In this document: one piece after another, positions 34,946-43,708 of the stretch
How positions within the stretch are numbered: the first letter of the stretch is position 1
How the letters are laid out: every line of letters starts with the position of its first letter
Origin: Chitinophagaceae bacterium
GTDB taxonomy: Bacteria; Bacteroidota; Bacteroidia; Chitinophagales; Chitinophagaceae
Assembly (NCBI GenBank): GCA_016719165.1
Contig: JADKAJ010000002.1
Coordinates: 682,001-746,000 of the forward strand
Direction of reading: 5' to 3'
Length of the DNA: 64,000 nucleotides
Program-made: the position numbers and the translations under genes
The notes under the pieces: generated by a model
Seen by the model: only the letters and a program-made list of their open reading frames with translations
Database searches by the model: none
What the model was told of the DNA's origin: nothing

Positions 34946-35374
34946 ATGGCTACTGAGTTAAAAACAAAAAAGAATGATGCCAGTGTGGAGGCCTTTCTTC
35001 AAACGATTGAAAATGAGGAAAAGAGAAAAGATTGTATGACTATCCTGTCCATGATGAAAAAGATCACCAGGGAAGAACCAAAGATGTGGGGCAGCAGCAT
35101 TGTAGGATTTGGTACCTACCATTATAAGTCTGAAAGAAGCAAACGGGAAGGTGATTGGTTTATAACAGGGTTTTCACCGAGAAAGCAAAATCTCACCATA
35201 TATATAATGCCAGGAGTTGATTATTATAAAGAACTGGTTCAACAATTGGGCAAATGTAAGACCAGTGTTTCCTGTCTCTACATTAATAAGCTGAAGGATG
35301 TGGATACCGTCGTTTTGAAAGAGCTGATCAATACAGCATATAAGCGGATGAAAGAAATGTCAAACCAAAAATAA
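34946..35374 (+). CDS. DUF1801-domain protein
   Basis: 142 residues from ATG 34946 (MATELKTKKNDASVEAFLQ); the upstream GTG at 34916 adds only basic residues. The domain (about 15-135) contains MMKKITREEPKMWGSSIVGF, YHYKSERSKREGDWF and LTIYIMPG, the DUF1801 pattern shared with the Bacteroidota homologues. Soluble alpha/beta protein of unknown function. First of a run of five small soluble-protein genes (to 37455) with gaps of 1-81 bases. Confidence 0.82.
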   Translation: MATELKTKKNDASVEAFLQTIENEEKRKDCMTILSMMKKITREEPKMWGSSIVGFGTYHYKSERSKREGDWFITGFSPRKQNLTIYIMPGVDYYKELVQQLGKCKTSVSCLYINKLKDVDTVVLKELINTAYKRMKEMSNQK

Positions 35375-35393
35375 ACCAACAAAATCAATCAAC

Positions 35394-35792
35394 ATGGATA
35401 ATGCAATCAGCTGGTTTGAGATACCGGCAACCGACATCGACAGGGCGCAAAAATTTTACGAAACTATTTTCCAGATACAGATGCAGCCCATGGATTTTCA
35501 GCAAACAAAAATGAGAATGTTTCCTCTTGATGACCCGATGAAAGGAATTGGCGGAACATTGATAGACAGTGGCGGGTTTCATAAACCATCTGCCACAGAT
35601 GGTCCGCTGCTTTATCTCAATGGTAATCCGGATGTGCAAATAACGCTTGACAGGGTAGAAGCGGCCGGGGGGAAAATAGTAGTTCCTAAAACAGAGATCA
35701 GCCCGGAATATGGGTATATGGCCGTTTTCATTGATACAGAAGGAAACCGGATTGCCCTGCATTCAGTGCCAGAAAAATACCTGCAAAAGTAA
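35394..35792 (+). CDS. VOC-family (glyoxalase-type) protein
   Basis: 132 residues. Two betaalphabetabetabeta units: AISWFEIPATDIDRAQKFYE in the first half, and QITLDRVEAAGGKIVVPKTE with MAVFIDTEGNRIALHS in the second. These are the usual halves of a metal-dependent vicinal oxygen chelate fold. The exact ligand set differs from glyoxalase I, so the substrate cannot be named. It starts 19 bases after the DUF1801 gene. Confidence 0.88.
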   Translation: MDNAISWFEIPATDIDRAQKFYETIFQIQMQPMDFQQTKMRMFPLDDPMKGIGGTLIDSGGFHKPSATDGPLLYLNGNPDVQITLDRVEAAGGKIVVPKTEISPEYGYMAVFIDTEGNRIALHSVPEKYLQK

Positions 35793-35804
35793 AATCAAAC
35801 ACAC

Positions 35805-36332
35805 ATGATAATACTATACATCATACTTGGCATAATTGCCGTTTTATTAATAACCGGACTGTTTATCCCAAAAGGTATGAAAGCCACCCGGGAGATTATA
35901 ATTAATAAGCCTAATGCCGAAGTGTTTAACTACATCAAACAATTAAAGAACCAGGACAACTATAGTAAGTGGGGCAGTATGGATCCTAATATGAAAAAAG
36001 AGTACCGGGGCATAGATTCGACGGTAGGCTTTGTAAGTGCATGGGAAGGAAATAAAAAAGTTGGTGCCGGCGAACAGGAAATAACCGGCATTGAAGAAGG
36101 TCGGAAACTAAGTACTGAACTACGCTTTATAAAACCATTTAAATCAGTTGCTCAGTCCGCCATGACCACAGAAGCGTTAAGTGATAATAGTACCAAAGTA
36201 AGCTGGGGTTTTGAAGGCCAGATGAATTACCCGATGAATGTGATGAAACTGTTCATGAATATGGAAAAAGCTATCGGGAATGATTTCAGCATCGGCCTCA
36301 GCAATCTCAAAATAATACTCGAAAAGCAATAG
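35805..36332 (+). CDS. Membrane-anchored SRPBCC-family protein
   Basis: 175 residues. An N-terminal hydrophobic helix (IILYIILGIIAVLLITGLFI) precedes the START-like domain (about 28-172): ATREIIINKPNAEVFNYIKQ, a WGSMDPNM turn, and the long C-terminal helix AIGNDFSIGLSNLKIILEKQ. SRPBCC proteins bind hydrophobic small molecules. It lies 12 bases after the VOC gene and its stop codon is one base before the next ATG. Confidence 0.85.
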   Translation: MIILYIILGIIAVLLITGLFIPKGMKATREIIINKPNAEVFNYIKQLKNQDNYSKWGSMDPNMKKEYRGIDSTVGFVSAWEGNKKVGAGEQEITGIEEGRKLSTELRFIKPFKSVAQSAMTTEALSDNSTKVSWGFEGQMNYPMNVMKLFMNMEKAIGNDFSIGLSNLKIILEKQ

Positions 36333-36333
36333 T

Positions 36334-36804
36334 ATGCAATCTAAAGCAACAACAGTAGATGCCTATCTGGCGGAATTGCCGGAGGACCGGCAAAAAGCAA
36401 TCGCAAAACTCCGTTCGGTAATTAAGAAAAACCTTCCTAAAGGGTTTAAAGAAGGAATGGGTTATGGTATGATGGGCTGGAGTGTTCCACATAGCATTTA
36501 TCCTGCCGGGTATCATTGTAACCCAAAAGACCCGCTGCCATTTATAGGGCTTGCTTCACAGAAAAATTTTATTGCTGTTTATCATATGGGTGTATACGCT
36601 AACCCCAAACTCCTGAAATGGTTTACAGAAGCCCATGCGAAAGCATCACCTAAAAAATTAGATATGGGTAAAAGCTGTATGCGGTATAAAAGAGCCGAAG
36701 ACATTCCATACGAATTGATTGGTGAGTTGGCGTCAAAAATCACTCCTGAAGAATGGATTAAAACGTATGAGTCAGTTTTCAAAGATAACCGGAAGAAAAA
36801 ATAA
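36334..36804 (+). CDS. Second DUF1801-domain protein
   Basis: 156 residues. The domain has the family's characteristic LPEDRQKAIAKLRSVIKKNL, GYGMMGWSVPHSIYPAGYHC and FIGLASQKNFIAVYHMGVYA, ending in a KSCMRYKRAEDIPYELIGEL helix. It is soluble, of unknown function, and is clearly a different subfamily from the DUF1801 protein at 34946. Translationally close to the SRPBCC gene (one base), so probably made with it. Confidence 0.87.
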   Translation: MQSKATTVDAYLAELPEDRQKAIAKLRSVIKKNLPKGFKEGMGYGMMGWSVPHSIYPAGYHCNPKDPLPFIGLASQKNFIAVYHMGVYANPKLLKWFTEAHAKASPKKLDMGKSCMRYKRAEDIPYELIGELASKITPEEWIKTYESVFKDNRKKK

Positions 36805-36885
36805 AATAATGCAGGCAAAGGTTCATCCTTATGGCAATGCTGTATATAAATGCAACTAAATGGATACTAAATTAAACAAGCACTT

Positions 36886-37455
36886 ATGAGCAGTGAATCT
36901 ATTGATAAGGCCACGCAAACACAGATAGCCAATATTGAAAAAAATACTGGTAAAAAACTGGCAGAATGGATTGCCATAGTCAACAAAAGTGGTTTTACCA
37001 AACACGGAGAATTGGTAAATTTTTTGAAGGGAAAACATGGATTTACACACGGCAATGCCAATACAGTAGTGCATTTTGCCAAACAAAGCCATGCTGGCGC
37101 TGCAGAGAACAGCGATGATCTGATTACAGAACAATATAAAGGGAAAGAAAACCTGAAAGCCTGGTATGATAAGATAATGAATGAAGTAAATAAACTTGGG
37201 GCTGATGTGGAAGTGGCACCCAAAAAGGCCTATGTGAGTTTGCGCCGGAAAAAACAGTTTGCCATCCTTCAGCCATCTACCAAAGACCGGCTGGATGTTG
37301 GGCTGAATATAAAAGGAGTAGAACCTTCAGGTAATGTGGAGGCAGGTGCAAAATGGAATGCCATGTGTACACACCGCATTCGTGTAGAAGAGGAAAAGAC
37401 AATCAGCAAAGATTTATTTAATTGGATAAAGCAGGCTTATGAACAGGCCGGATAA
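36886..37455 (+). CDS. DUF4287 and DUF5655 protein
   Basis: 189 residues. The first domain (about 8-68) has IANIEKNTGKKLAEWIAIVN and KHGELVNFLKGKHGFTHGNA, the DUF4287 pattern. The second (about 82-185) has YKGKENLKAWYDKIM, EVAPKKAYVSLRRKKQFAIL and LDVGLNIKGVEP, the DUF5655 pattern. Both are soluble domains of unknown role, often seen together. Last member of the five-gene run. Confidence 0.88.
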   Translation: MSSESIDKATQTQIANIEKNTGKKLAEWIAIVNKSGFTKHGELVNFLKGKHGFTHGNANTVVHFAKQSHAGAAENSDDLITEQYKGKENLKAWYDKIMNEVNKLGADVEVAPKKAYVSLRRKKQFAILQPSTKDRLDVGLNIKGVEPSGNVEAGAKWNAMCTHRIRVEEEKTISKDLFNWIKQAYEQAG

Positions 37456-37481
37456 TTATTTGATTCAATTTTATTATTGTT

Positions 37482-38459
37482 ATGATACTTCGTTGCCTTG
37501 TATTCCTGTACGTCCTGTTCACCGCTATTCAATATACTGCAGCTCAAACGCAATACAAGATATTGTACAATGTCCTGGAAGACCGGGAAAAGGATAACTA
37601 TGAAATCTACAGCATGAATATGGACGGCAGTGATAAAAAAAATATCACCAATACACCTGGTGTGGAGTGGGTATATTATGCGTATAAAGACAGAGTATAT
37701 TACATCAGTGATAAAGATACCTGTCATCGCTGCTACTTTCTTTATGAAATGGATGCAGAAGGTAATAATAAAAGAAAAGTAACCAGCCTTCAGGTAGAAG
37801 ATAGCTGGATGAGCCGTTATGATAATGCAACAGGAAACTATCTGTTAGTGATGGGTAGAATCGGAAGGGTTGTAAGAAATCAGCTTTTTCAGGTTAATAT
37901 TAACGATGGCACATTCAAACAATTAACAGATGATACAATCTCTACAAAAAGAGATCCGCTGTTTATTCCTGTTTGGAACCAAGTAGTAATGGCTTACCGG
38001 CCCGATAAGTCACTCCGAAAAAATGTACCTGATGAATTATGGAAGTTTTGCTTTGATTACAAAGCTTGCGGTCCGGAGCCTTTAAAAAAATGGAAAATGC
38101 AGCTTACTCATTTTCCAAAAGACGATACAATCACCCAATGGTTTGAATACCATGCCGGCCCACCTCAATGGAATAGTAAATACAAATTTATTAGCTACCT
38201 CTCACGGCAAAAAGGGCAACACCAGATTTATGCTATTACACCCAACGGGAAACGACTATGGCAAATTACTTCGGGTGAAATGGGCAGCGGTTGGCATAGC
38301 TGGAGCAGCGATGGTCAATGGCTGGCTATGGACAAAACAAACAAAGATGAAAAGGGATACGATATTTACCTCATGAATTATAAAAGAAAGAAAATCATTC
38401 AGCTTACCAGTGATGCTAAATATGAACAGGCGCCGGTAATTGTAGAAGTAAAAAACTAG
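37482..38459 (+). CDS. Secreted TolB-like beta-propeller protein
   Basis: 325 residues with a signal peptide (LVFLYVLFTAIQYTAAQ). It is built of propeller strands with the PD40/TolB pattern: YEIYSMNMDGSDKKNITNTP, FLYEMDAEGNNKRKVTSLQ, IYAITPNGKRLWQITSGE and a final DIYLMNYKRKKIIQLTSD. Such proteins bind partners in the periplasm, and no Pal-binding N-terminal domain is present, so it is not TolB itself. Follows the DUF4287 gene by 26 bases. Confidence 0.85.
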   Translation: MILRCLVFLYVLFTAIQYTAAQTQYKILYNVLEDREKDNYEIYSMNMDGSDKKNITNTPGVEWVYYAYKDRVYYISDKDTCHRCYFLYEMDAEGNNKRKVTSLQVEDSWMSRYDNATGNYLLVMGRIGRVVRNQLFQVNINDGTFKQLTDDTISTKRDPLFIPVWNQVVMAYRPDKSLRKNVPDELWKFCFDYKACGPEPLKKWKMQLTHFPKDDTITQWFEYHAGPPQWNSKYKFISYLSRQKGQHQIYAITPNGKRLWQITSGEMGSGWHSWSSDGQWLAMDKTNKDEKGYDIYLMNYKRKKIIQLTSDAKYEQAPVIVEVKN

Positions 38460-38511
38460 TAGGGCTAACCTGCTTCATTATTCTCATGGCTTATCTCTCT
38501 ATCTTAGCATT

Positions 38512-39490
38512 GTGAAAGCGGTTGTATATACCCGATACGGTACTCCGGATAATCTTCGGCTAACAGAGGTTGACAAACCGGCAATTAAGGAAAATGAAGT
38601 GCTGGTGAAAGTCTATGCCTCCTCCATCAATTCATGGGACTGGGATATGCTGAAAGGGAAGCCATTTCTTGTCCGGATGATTGGCGGGCTATTTAAGCCC
38701 CATAACAAAATATTGGGCGCTGATATTGCTGGTGTTATTGAAGCTATTGGAAGCAAAGTAACTTTTTTTAAAACCGGCGACGAGGTGTTTGGAGATATTG
38801 CAGGCGGAGGTTTTGGCGGCTTTGCCGAATATGTTGCTGTACCGGAAAAATTATTGGAAAAGAAATCTGCTAAAATGAGTTTTGAACAAGCAGCTGCTTT
38901 ACCCCAGGCGGGCCTGCTTGCATTACAAGGCTTGAGATATCAAAAACCACTACAAACTAGACAGCACTTGTTAATTAATGGTGCAGGCGGAGGTGTTGGT
39001 CCTATAGCATTGCAGTACGCAAAATCAATTGGCGCCAAAGTAACTTGTGTTGACAAGGAAGAAAAGTTTGACATACTTCGTTCATCAGGAGCAGATGAGT
39101 TGATGGACTACCGAAAAACTGATTATACCAAAACAGGAAAGCAGTATGACTATATTCTTGATGTAACAGCACATAAACGGACTGCTGATTACAAACGGGC
39201 ATTAAAACCCGGCGGTATATTCGCCATGATTGGCGGCTCTATGGGTAGTTTGCTTGTACAGATGATGCTGGTACAGCCTTTGCTTTCAAAGTTCCGTAAG
39301 AAAAAGTTGGGTATTATGGGGTACAGGGTGAGCAGGCAAGGGTTGAATGAGCTAAACAGGCTTTTTGAAGAAGGTAAAATCATTCCGGTAATAGACAAAG
39401 TCTTTTCATTGGAGGAAACGGTTAATGCGTTTCATTATTTCGGACAGGGAAATTTTAAAAGGGAAAATAGTTATTAGCATTGCAAAGTAG
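38512..39490 (+). CDS. NAD(P)-dependent alcohol dehydrogenase/quinone reductase, probable frameshift near the 3' end
   Basis: The start is GTG 38512 (MKAVVYTRYGTPDNLRLTEV). The family pattern is present: GADIAGVIEAIGSKV, GDEVFGDIAGGGFGGFAEYV and the nucleotide-binding GAGGGVGPIALQYAK segment. Zinc ligands of classical dehydrogenases are absent, so this is the quinone-reductase-like branch. The given frame ends at 39477 with FKRENSY; with one A fewer in AAAA at 39457-39460 it ends FKGKIVISIAK at 39490, the expected GKIV C-terminus. I take the longer form as the true product (about 325 residues). Cytoplasmic; substrate unknown. Confidence 0.83.
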
Positions 39491-39588
39491 CTTTTCGGTT
39501 ATTCATCAATTAATCGATGCCGTTTGTCATAAATAACCTTTATCCCCGTGAAGCTTATATGTACCTTGTTGGGTGTAAAAACTTTGAT

Positions 39589-40464
39589 ATGAAAAAACCT
39601 TTTTTCTTTTGCCTTTTGATTTTTGCATTTTTGATTTCAAAAGCACAGCAGCCGGTAATTGTTTCACCACAATGGCTGAATGAAAACATAAAAGATCCCA
39701 ATGTGGTAATACTTTACACCGGGTTTATAATAAAGGCCGATTACGACAGGGAACATATTGAGGGCTCCCGTTTTCTCTGGCCCGACTGGCTGGCAGTTGA
39801 TAAGCCCGAAGGCAGTTTGTATGCACCGGATACAAATGCGGCAACAAAACTGCTACAGGACCTGGGTATTAATAAGAATTCTAAAATTGTGATCTGCCAT
39901 AAAGGAAGCGATATAGCCATTGCTGCAAGGATGTTTATGACACTGGAATATTTTGGCCTAAAAGGAAAGATTTCATTCCTGAACGGCGGCATTGAAACCT
40001 GGAAGAAAGCCGGGTATGCAGTTACCACCAAACCGGCAGAATTTAAGAAGGGAAATTATATTGCTAAGGCAACTGGTACGCTGGTGGAAAAAGAATATGT
40101 GCTGAATGCACTGAATACAAAATCATCAGTAGTGGTGGATGCAAGGGCTAGACGATGGTATGACGGCGACCCGACAGGGAACCCCAGAGATGGTCATATT
40201 GCAGGGGCATTAAATATTCCTTATCCTGACATGATTGATTCAACCAACAGCTTCAAGCCTGCTGACGTATTGGAGAGAAACTTTACTTCAGTCGTCCCGG
40301 AAAGGGAAAAAGAGGTAGTGGTGTATTGCTTTATCGGGCAAACAGCCAGTGTGGTTTACCTGGTTGGCCGTTCACTGGGTTATAAAATGAAACTATATGA
40401 TGGCTCGATGCAGGAATGGAGCCGGCTACCGGACTTACCCATGGAGAAAACAATAAAACAGTAG
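39589..40464 (+). CDS. Exported two-domain rhodanese (sulfurtransferase)
   Basis: 291 residues from ATG 39589, which starts a signal peptide (MKKPFFFCLLIFAFLISKAQ); an earlier in-frame ATG at 39517 has no such support. The two rhodanese domains lie at about 25-135 and 150-280. The first has ICHKGSDIAIAARM with Cys103, the second VVVYCFIGQTASVVYLV with Cys247 in a CFIGQT loop, the expected active-site Cys. Thiosulfate or 3-mercaptopyruvate sulfurtransferase activity outside the cytoplasm is likely. Stands alone. Confidence 0.88.
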   Translation: MKKPFFFCLLIFAFLISKAQQPVIVSPQWLNENIKDPNVVILYTGFIIKADYDREHIEGSRFLWPDWLAVDKPEGSLYAPDTNAATKLLQDLGINKNSKIVICHKGSDIAIAARMFMTLEYFGLKGKISFLNGGIETWKKAGYAVTTKPAEFKKGNYIAKATGTLVEKEYVLNALNTKSSVVVDARARRWYDGDPTGNPRDGHIAGALNIPYPDMIDSTNSFKPADVLERNFTSVVPEREKEVVVYCFIGQTASVVYLVGRSLGYKMKLYDGSMQEWSRLPDLPMEKTIKQ

Positions 40465-40536
40465 CCGATAAAATGTTTCGGTTATGGTGATTATTTAAAC
40501 AAGAAGCCCGGATATTTGTTGTTTAAATAAAATTTC

Positions 40537-40884
40537 ATGCAAAGAGCAATATCCGGGTATCACCTTTTGATGATACTTACCAATGTAGATGGAAAATTGA
40601 ATGTAAATGAAGACCTGGTCATCAGGGACTGGCTCAGCCAGCACTTTCTAGTAAGGGCAGACTTGGACAAGGAGATGGAAGTGATCAGCACATTAGAAAG
40701 AAGTGACTATCCTTCACATTTTCATACCCATATGAACCTGTTTTACCAGCACTCTGAAAAACAAGACCGGTTACAACTGCTTCAGTTTGCCATGAATATT
40801 ATTAAGGCAGATGGGGAAATCTCCAATGAAGAGAATACCTTTTTTAATGAACTATATGATGCATGGAATGAGGAGGCGGAATAG
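40537..40884 (+). CDS. Small TerB-like helical protein
   Basis: 115 residues, almost entirely helical. MILTNVDGKLNVNEDLVIRD and NIIKADGEISNEENTFFNEL are two acidic, EF-hand-like repeats as in TerB-type domains, where they bind a metal. Function unknown. No signal peptide. Followed by a bidirectional terminator. Confidence 0.75.
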   Translation: MQRAISGYHLLMILTNVDGKLNVNEDLVIRDWLSQHFLVRADLDKEMEVISTLERSDYPSHFHTHMNLFYQHSEKQDRLQLLQFAMNIIKADGEISNEENTFFNELYDAWNEEAE

Positions 40885-40888
40885 CAAT

Positions 40889-40920
40889 GAAAAAACCCGG
40901 AAATAGTTCCGGGTTTTTTG
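40889..40920. terminator. Bidirectional intrinsic terminator
   Basis: AAAAAACCCGGAA and TTCCGGGTTTTTT form a stem with A and T runs on both sides, so it can end both the TerB-like gene and the convergent lipoprotein gene. Confidence 0.88.
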
Positions 40921-40936
40921 TTGAAAACAGCTTTCG

Positions 40937-41596
40937 TTATTTTTTGGTTCTCTTAAAAGTTCCTTCCATAAACTTAGCTTCTTTGCCATCATGTCCTGTA
41001 CCATACATAGCCATAGTATAACTATCATCATTATGAAATGTCAATACCTGTCGCATAGCTGTTTCTTTTTTCATGCCGGGATCAGATTGTTTACCTGACA
41101 TATTAAGAGTCTTTGTTGCTACATCATAACTTCCTTCCATTTGTACTATGCCGGAGCCCAAGTTGTCGATCCAGGAAAGTACAAATTTCTTTTTCATTTT
41201 ATCAAAACCCATCATGCCATGGCCTTTCATTTCCATGCCCATCATGTTGCTGGAAAAATCAGACATCTGGTACAGTCCGTTCATGGCTACTGTAACCACA
41301 TCGGTTGCCTTTGAATAAGTGGGCGGCTGTGCAGGATCCATCCACTGTGCTACAGAATCGCAAACCCATGTTCCGGCATGATTGTTCATCCAGGTATGCT
41401 CAGGTCCGGGTGTAGCAAAATCCTGCCAGGCCTTCATCATTTCAGCTTGTGCTGCAGAATCCGGTGGGGCTGTTGAAGTGTTGTTGGTTTCGGTTGTTTC
41501 GGTTTCCTTCTTTTTACTGTCATCTGTTTTCTTTTCATTGTTACAGGCAAACAGGATGACTGATACAGATAAGCAGGTCAATAGTATTTTTTTCAT
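40937..41596 (-). CDS. DUF1579-type lipoprotein
   Basis: 219 residues. Lipobox ILFAC with Cys18 lipidated, then a Lys/Glu/Thr-rich linker. The domain (about 75-215) has NNHAGTWVCDSVAQWMDPAQ and the pattern GMMGFDKMKKKFVLSWIDNL typical of DUF1579, whose known members are calycin-like. A His/Met-rich loop (SSNMMGMEMKGHGM) could bind metal or a ligand. Probably an outer-membrane lipoprotein. Expressed alone. Confidence 0.85.
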   Translation of the reverse strand: MKKILLTCLSVSVILFACNNEKKTDDSKKKETETTETNNTSTAPPDSAAQAEMMKAWQDFATPGPEHTWMNNHAGTWVCDSVAQWMDPAQPPTYSKATDVVTVAMNGLYQMSDFSSNMMGMEMKGHGMMGFDKMKKKFVLSWIDNLGSGIVQMEGSYDVATKTLNMSGKQSDPGMKKETAMRQVLTFHNDDSYTMAMYGTGHDGKEAKFMEGTFKRTKK

Positions 41597-41690
41597 AAAA
41601 GAGTTTTAGGTGAATAAGGTACTAATTCAGTTGACATTTTGCAAGGAAGAAACGGAAGAAATAAACTATCAATGGATGAACGTTCTGCAA

Positions 41691-42068
41691 TTACTGTAAC
41701 TGGCTGATTTTTATCTGCATAACGGTAGCGATGCTGGTCGCTCTTTCCTTGGCTAAAAACGCCTTTTCACCGTCAAAATACTCATCTACAGATTCTTTGA
41801 AGTACCGTAGCCAGGTCTCAAAATGATGTTTTTGCAACGGAGATTGCTGGTGTAATATAAGATGTGGCTGCATCGCATTTTTCCGGTATGTATCGGATTG
41901 AAATAATATTGAATCCCAAAAGTCAACCAGAACCGGCAAATGATGCTCCAGATTTATTTTGGCCACATCAGTAAATATATAATTGATGGAATCATCAGCA
42001 AGTAATTTTTCATAGAACCTGGTGACGAGTAACAATAGATCTTCCCTGTTTTCAATATCTCTATTCAT
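41691..42068 (-). CDS. Group III truncated haemoglobin
   Basis: 125 residues from ATG 42068 (MNRDIENREDLLLLVTRFYE). The 2-on-2 globin helices are short; LVDFWDSILFQSDTYRKNAM and PHLILHQQSPLQKHHFETWL carry the distal and proximal positions, with the proximal His in KHHF. Group III proteins are linked to NO or oxygen chemistry. The start overlaps the PfkB gene's end by 8 bases, so the two are translated from one mRNA. Confidence 0.88.
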   Translation of the reverse strand: MNRDIENREDLLLLVTRFYEKLLADDSINYIFTDVAKINLEHHLPVLVDFWDSILFQSDTYRKNAMQPHLILHQQSPLQKHHFETWLRYFKESVDEYFDGEKAFLAKERATSIATVMQIKISQLQ

Positions 42069-42978
42069 TGATAATGGCAAAGAGTTTTTCTGCATCAGTT
42101 TTATTGAATAATTGTGTGCCATCATTCATCGTGGCTGCACTGCCGCAGGCTACACCAAAACGAATAGCTTCTCTGAGTGTCTTTCCTTTTTGTAACGAGT
42201 AAGTTATACCTGCCACCATACTGTCTCCTGCGCCAACAGTACTTTTCTTTTCAACGGGTGGCGCATCAACGAAATATCTTTTATCCTCGCTTACCATCCA
42301 GGCACCCAGGTGTCCCATCGAAACAACAATTACTTCGGCAAAACCATCCCTGATGGCTTGCTGTGCTGCATCGGGTACCTCTTCTTTATCCAGCCAATCC
42401 ACATTCAGCATTTTACATAATTCACCAATATTGGGCTTGATCAGGTAAGCATTTTTTCCTTTTAATGCCTGTAATGCCGGTCCACTTGTATCAACAATAC
42501 ATTTGGCACCAACGGCCGTTGCATTTTTTACAATCAGGCCATAAAAGTAATCTGGCAAGCCGGGAGGCAAACTGCCACTGGCTACCACATAAGTCGGTGC
42601 AAAAGAACGGATCTGGTCAACCAAAGATTTTATCGTTTCTTCCATAACTTCTCTACCCGGGAAAGTGAAACGGAATTGATTATTGGTGGATGTTTCCAGC
42701 ACAATCCAGTTTTCCCTGGTTTCCACTTTGGTATCCACTGCATGAAATAAAATTTCTTCTTCTTTCAGTAATGAACATAACATGTTCCCATTATGTCCGC
42801 CCGCAGGGAATAATGCGACGGAGGGAGCTTCCAGTTTTTTTAATGCCTTGCTGACATTGATACCACCACCGCCGGGTTCATTTACCACTTCTGCACAGCG
42901 TAATTTACTCTCCGGTTTTAATTTTTCTACTCTTGAGCTTTTATCAATACAGGGATTAAGTGTAATGGTCAAAATCAT
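42061..42978 (-). CDS. PfkB-family hexose kinase (1-phosphofructokinase type)
   Basis: 305 residues. LTITLNPCIDKSSRV and VNEPGGGGINVSKALKKLEA form the substrate lid, and STVGAGDSMVAGITYSLQKG is the PfkB signature 2 with catalytic Asp. IKPNIGELCKML is the nucleotide-site segment. This is the 1-phosphofructokinase or tagatose-6-phosphate kinase group; which sugar phosphate is used cannot be decided. Gap of 17 bases to the DsbA-like gene upstream and overlap with the haemoglobin gene downstream. Confidence 0.9.
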   Translation of the reverse strand: MILTITLNPCIDKSSRVEKLKPESKLRCAEVVNEPGGGGINVSKALKKLEAPSVALFPAGGHNGNMLCSLLKEEEILFHAVDTKVETRENWIVLETSTNNQFRFTFPGREVMEETIKSLVDQIRSFAPTYVVASGSLPPGLPDYFYGLIVKNATAVGAKCIVDTSGPALQALKGKNAYLIKPNIGELCKMLNVDWLDKEEVPDAAQQAIRDGFAEVIVVSMGHLGAWMVSEDKRYFVDAPPVEKKSTVGAGDSMVAGITYSLQKGKTLREAIRFGVACGSAATMNDGTQLFNKTDAEKLFAIINE

Positions 42979-42995
42979 ACAAAATAATAATTGAG

Positions 42996-43655
42996 TTAAA
43001 CGGAAGTGATTTGTGTTTCTGCCAGCACTGTTTGAATTCTTTTTTTCAATGTTTCATAATCGGTATAACCTTTTGCAAGCAAATAGAATTTCTGATCTGC
43101 CACCTGCAGCAGTACCTGCGGGAAGCTTGTTGCCTGCAGTTGTTTACACAAGGCAAATTCATAGTGTGCCTTTTCTTTATATTCTTCACTATTCAGTTTA
43201 GTATAAAACTCTTCTTCCGGTATAACATATTTTTCCAGTAAATGTCTGTAGGCCTCATCGTCTGTCAGGTCTCTCCCTTCATAATGCAGGGCATATTGTA
43301 AATCTGCAGCAAAGGCTACCTGCTGTTCAGGCTGTATTTCTTTAACGATACATAAAGCTGTGGCAGATTTTTCTGAATGCTGGTACCAGTCACTTTTATC
43401 AGGATTGAATATATGCCACAGGTAATCTTCGCCAAATTTCATTCCTGTTGTTTCTTCCACCCGGTGATAGGCTTCACTGATATAGCCTGCAATTGCCGAA
43501 ATGGGCCGGGCATTTTCCTTTGGGATCATTCCTCCTGATAAAACTTCAAATGAAAGCTTGTCTTTGAAGGCTGTTGCTATTTTTTTAATCACAGGGCTGA
43601 AACCATAGCACCAGCCACAGTAAGCATCATAACAATAATAAACTACAGGCTGCAT
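42996..43655 (-). CDS. DsbA-family thioredoxin-like oxidoreductase
   Basis: 219 residues. The CGWC motif (Cys13-Cys16) in YDAYCGWCYGF begins the protein, and there is no signal peptide, so it acts in the cytoplasm, as in FrnE-like DsbA proteins. The helical insert (about 55-150) and SFPQVLLQVADQKFYLL with the cis-Pro complete the fold. It heads the DsbA-PfkB-haemoglobin operon, suggesting a redox-stress role. Promoter TAAGTTTG lies 7 bases before the ATG. Confidence 0.88.
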   Translation of the reverse strand: MQPVVYYCYDAYCGWCYGFSPVIKKIATAFKDKLSFEVLSGGMIPKENARPISAIAGYISEAYHRVEETTGMKFGEDYLWHIFNPDKSDWYQHSEKSATALCIVKEIQPEQQVAFAADLQYALHYEGRDLTDDEAYRHLLEKYVIPEEEFYTKLNSEEYKEKAHYEFALCKQLQATSFPQVLLQVADQKFYLLAKGYTDYETLKKRIQTVLAETQITSV

Positions 43656-43662
43656 AAGAGTG

Positions 43663-43670
43663 CAAACTTA
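43663..43670 (-). promoter_or_regulatory. -7 element of the DsbA-PfkB-haemoglobin operon
   Basis: Minus strand TAAGTTTG fits TAnnTTTG exactly, with a TTTG 15 bases upstream. The leader before the ATG at 43655 would be very short. Confidence 0.5.
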
Positions 43671-43708
43671 TGCATATAAAGAAGTCAAAGTTTATGACTT
43701 TAGAAAAA

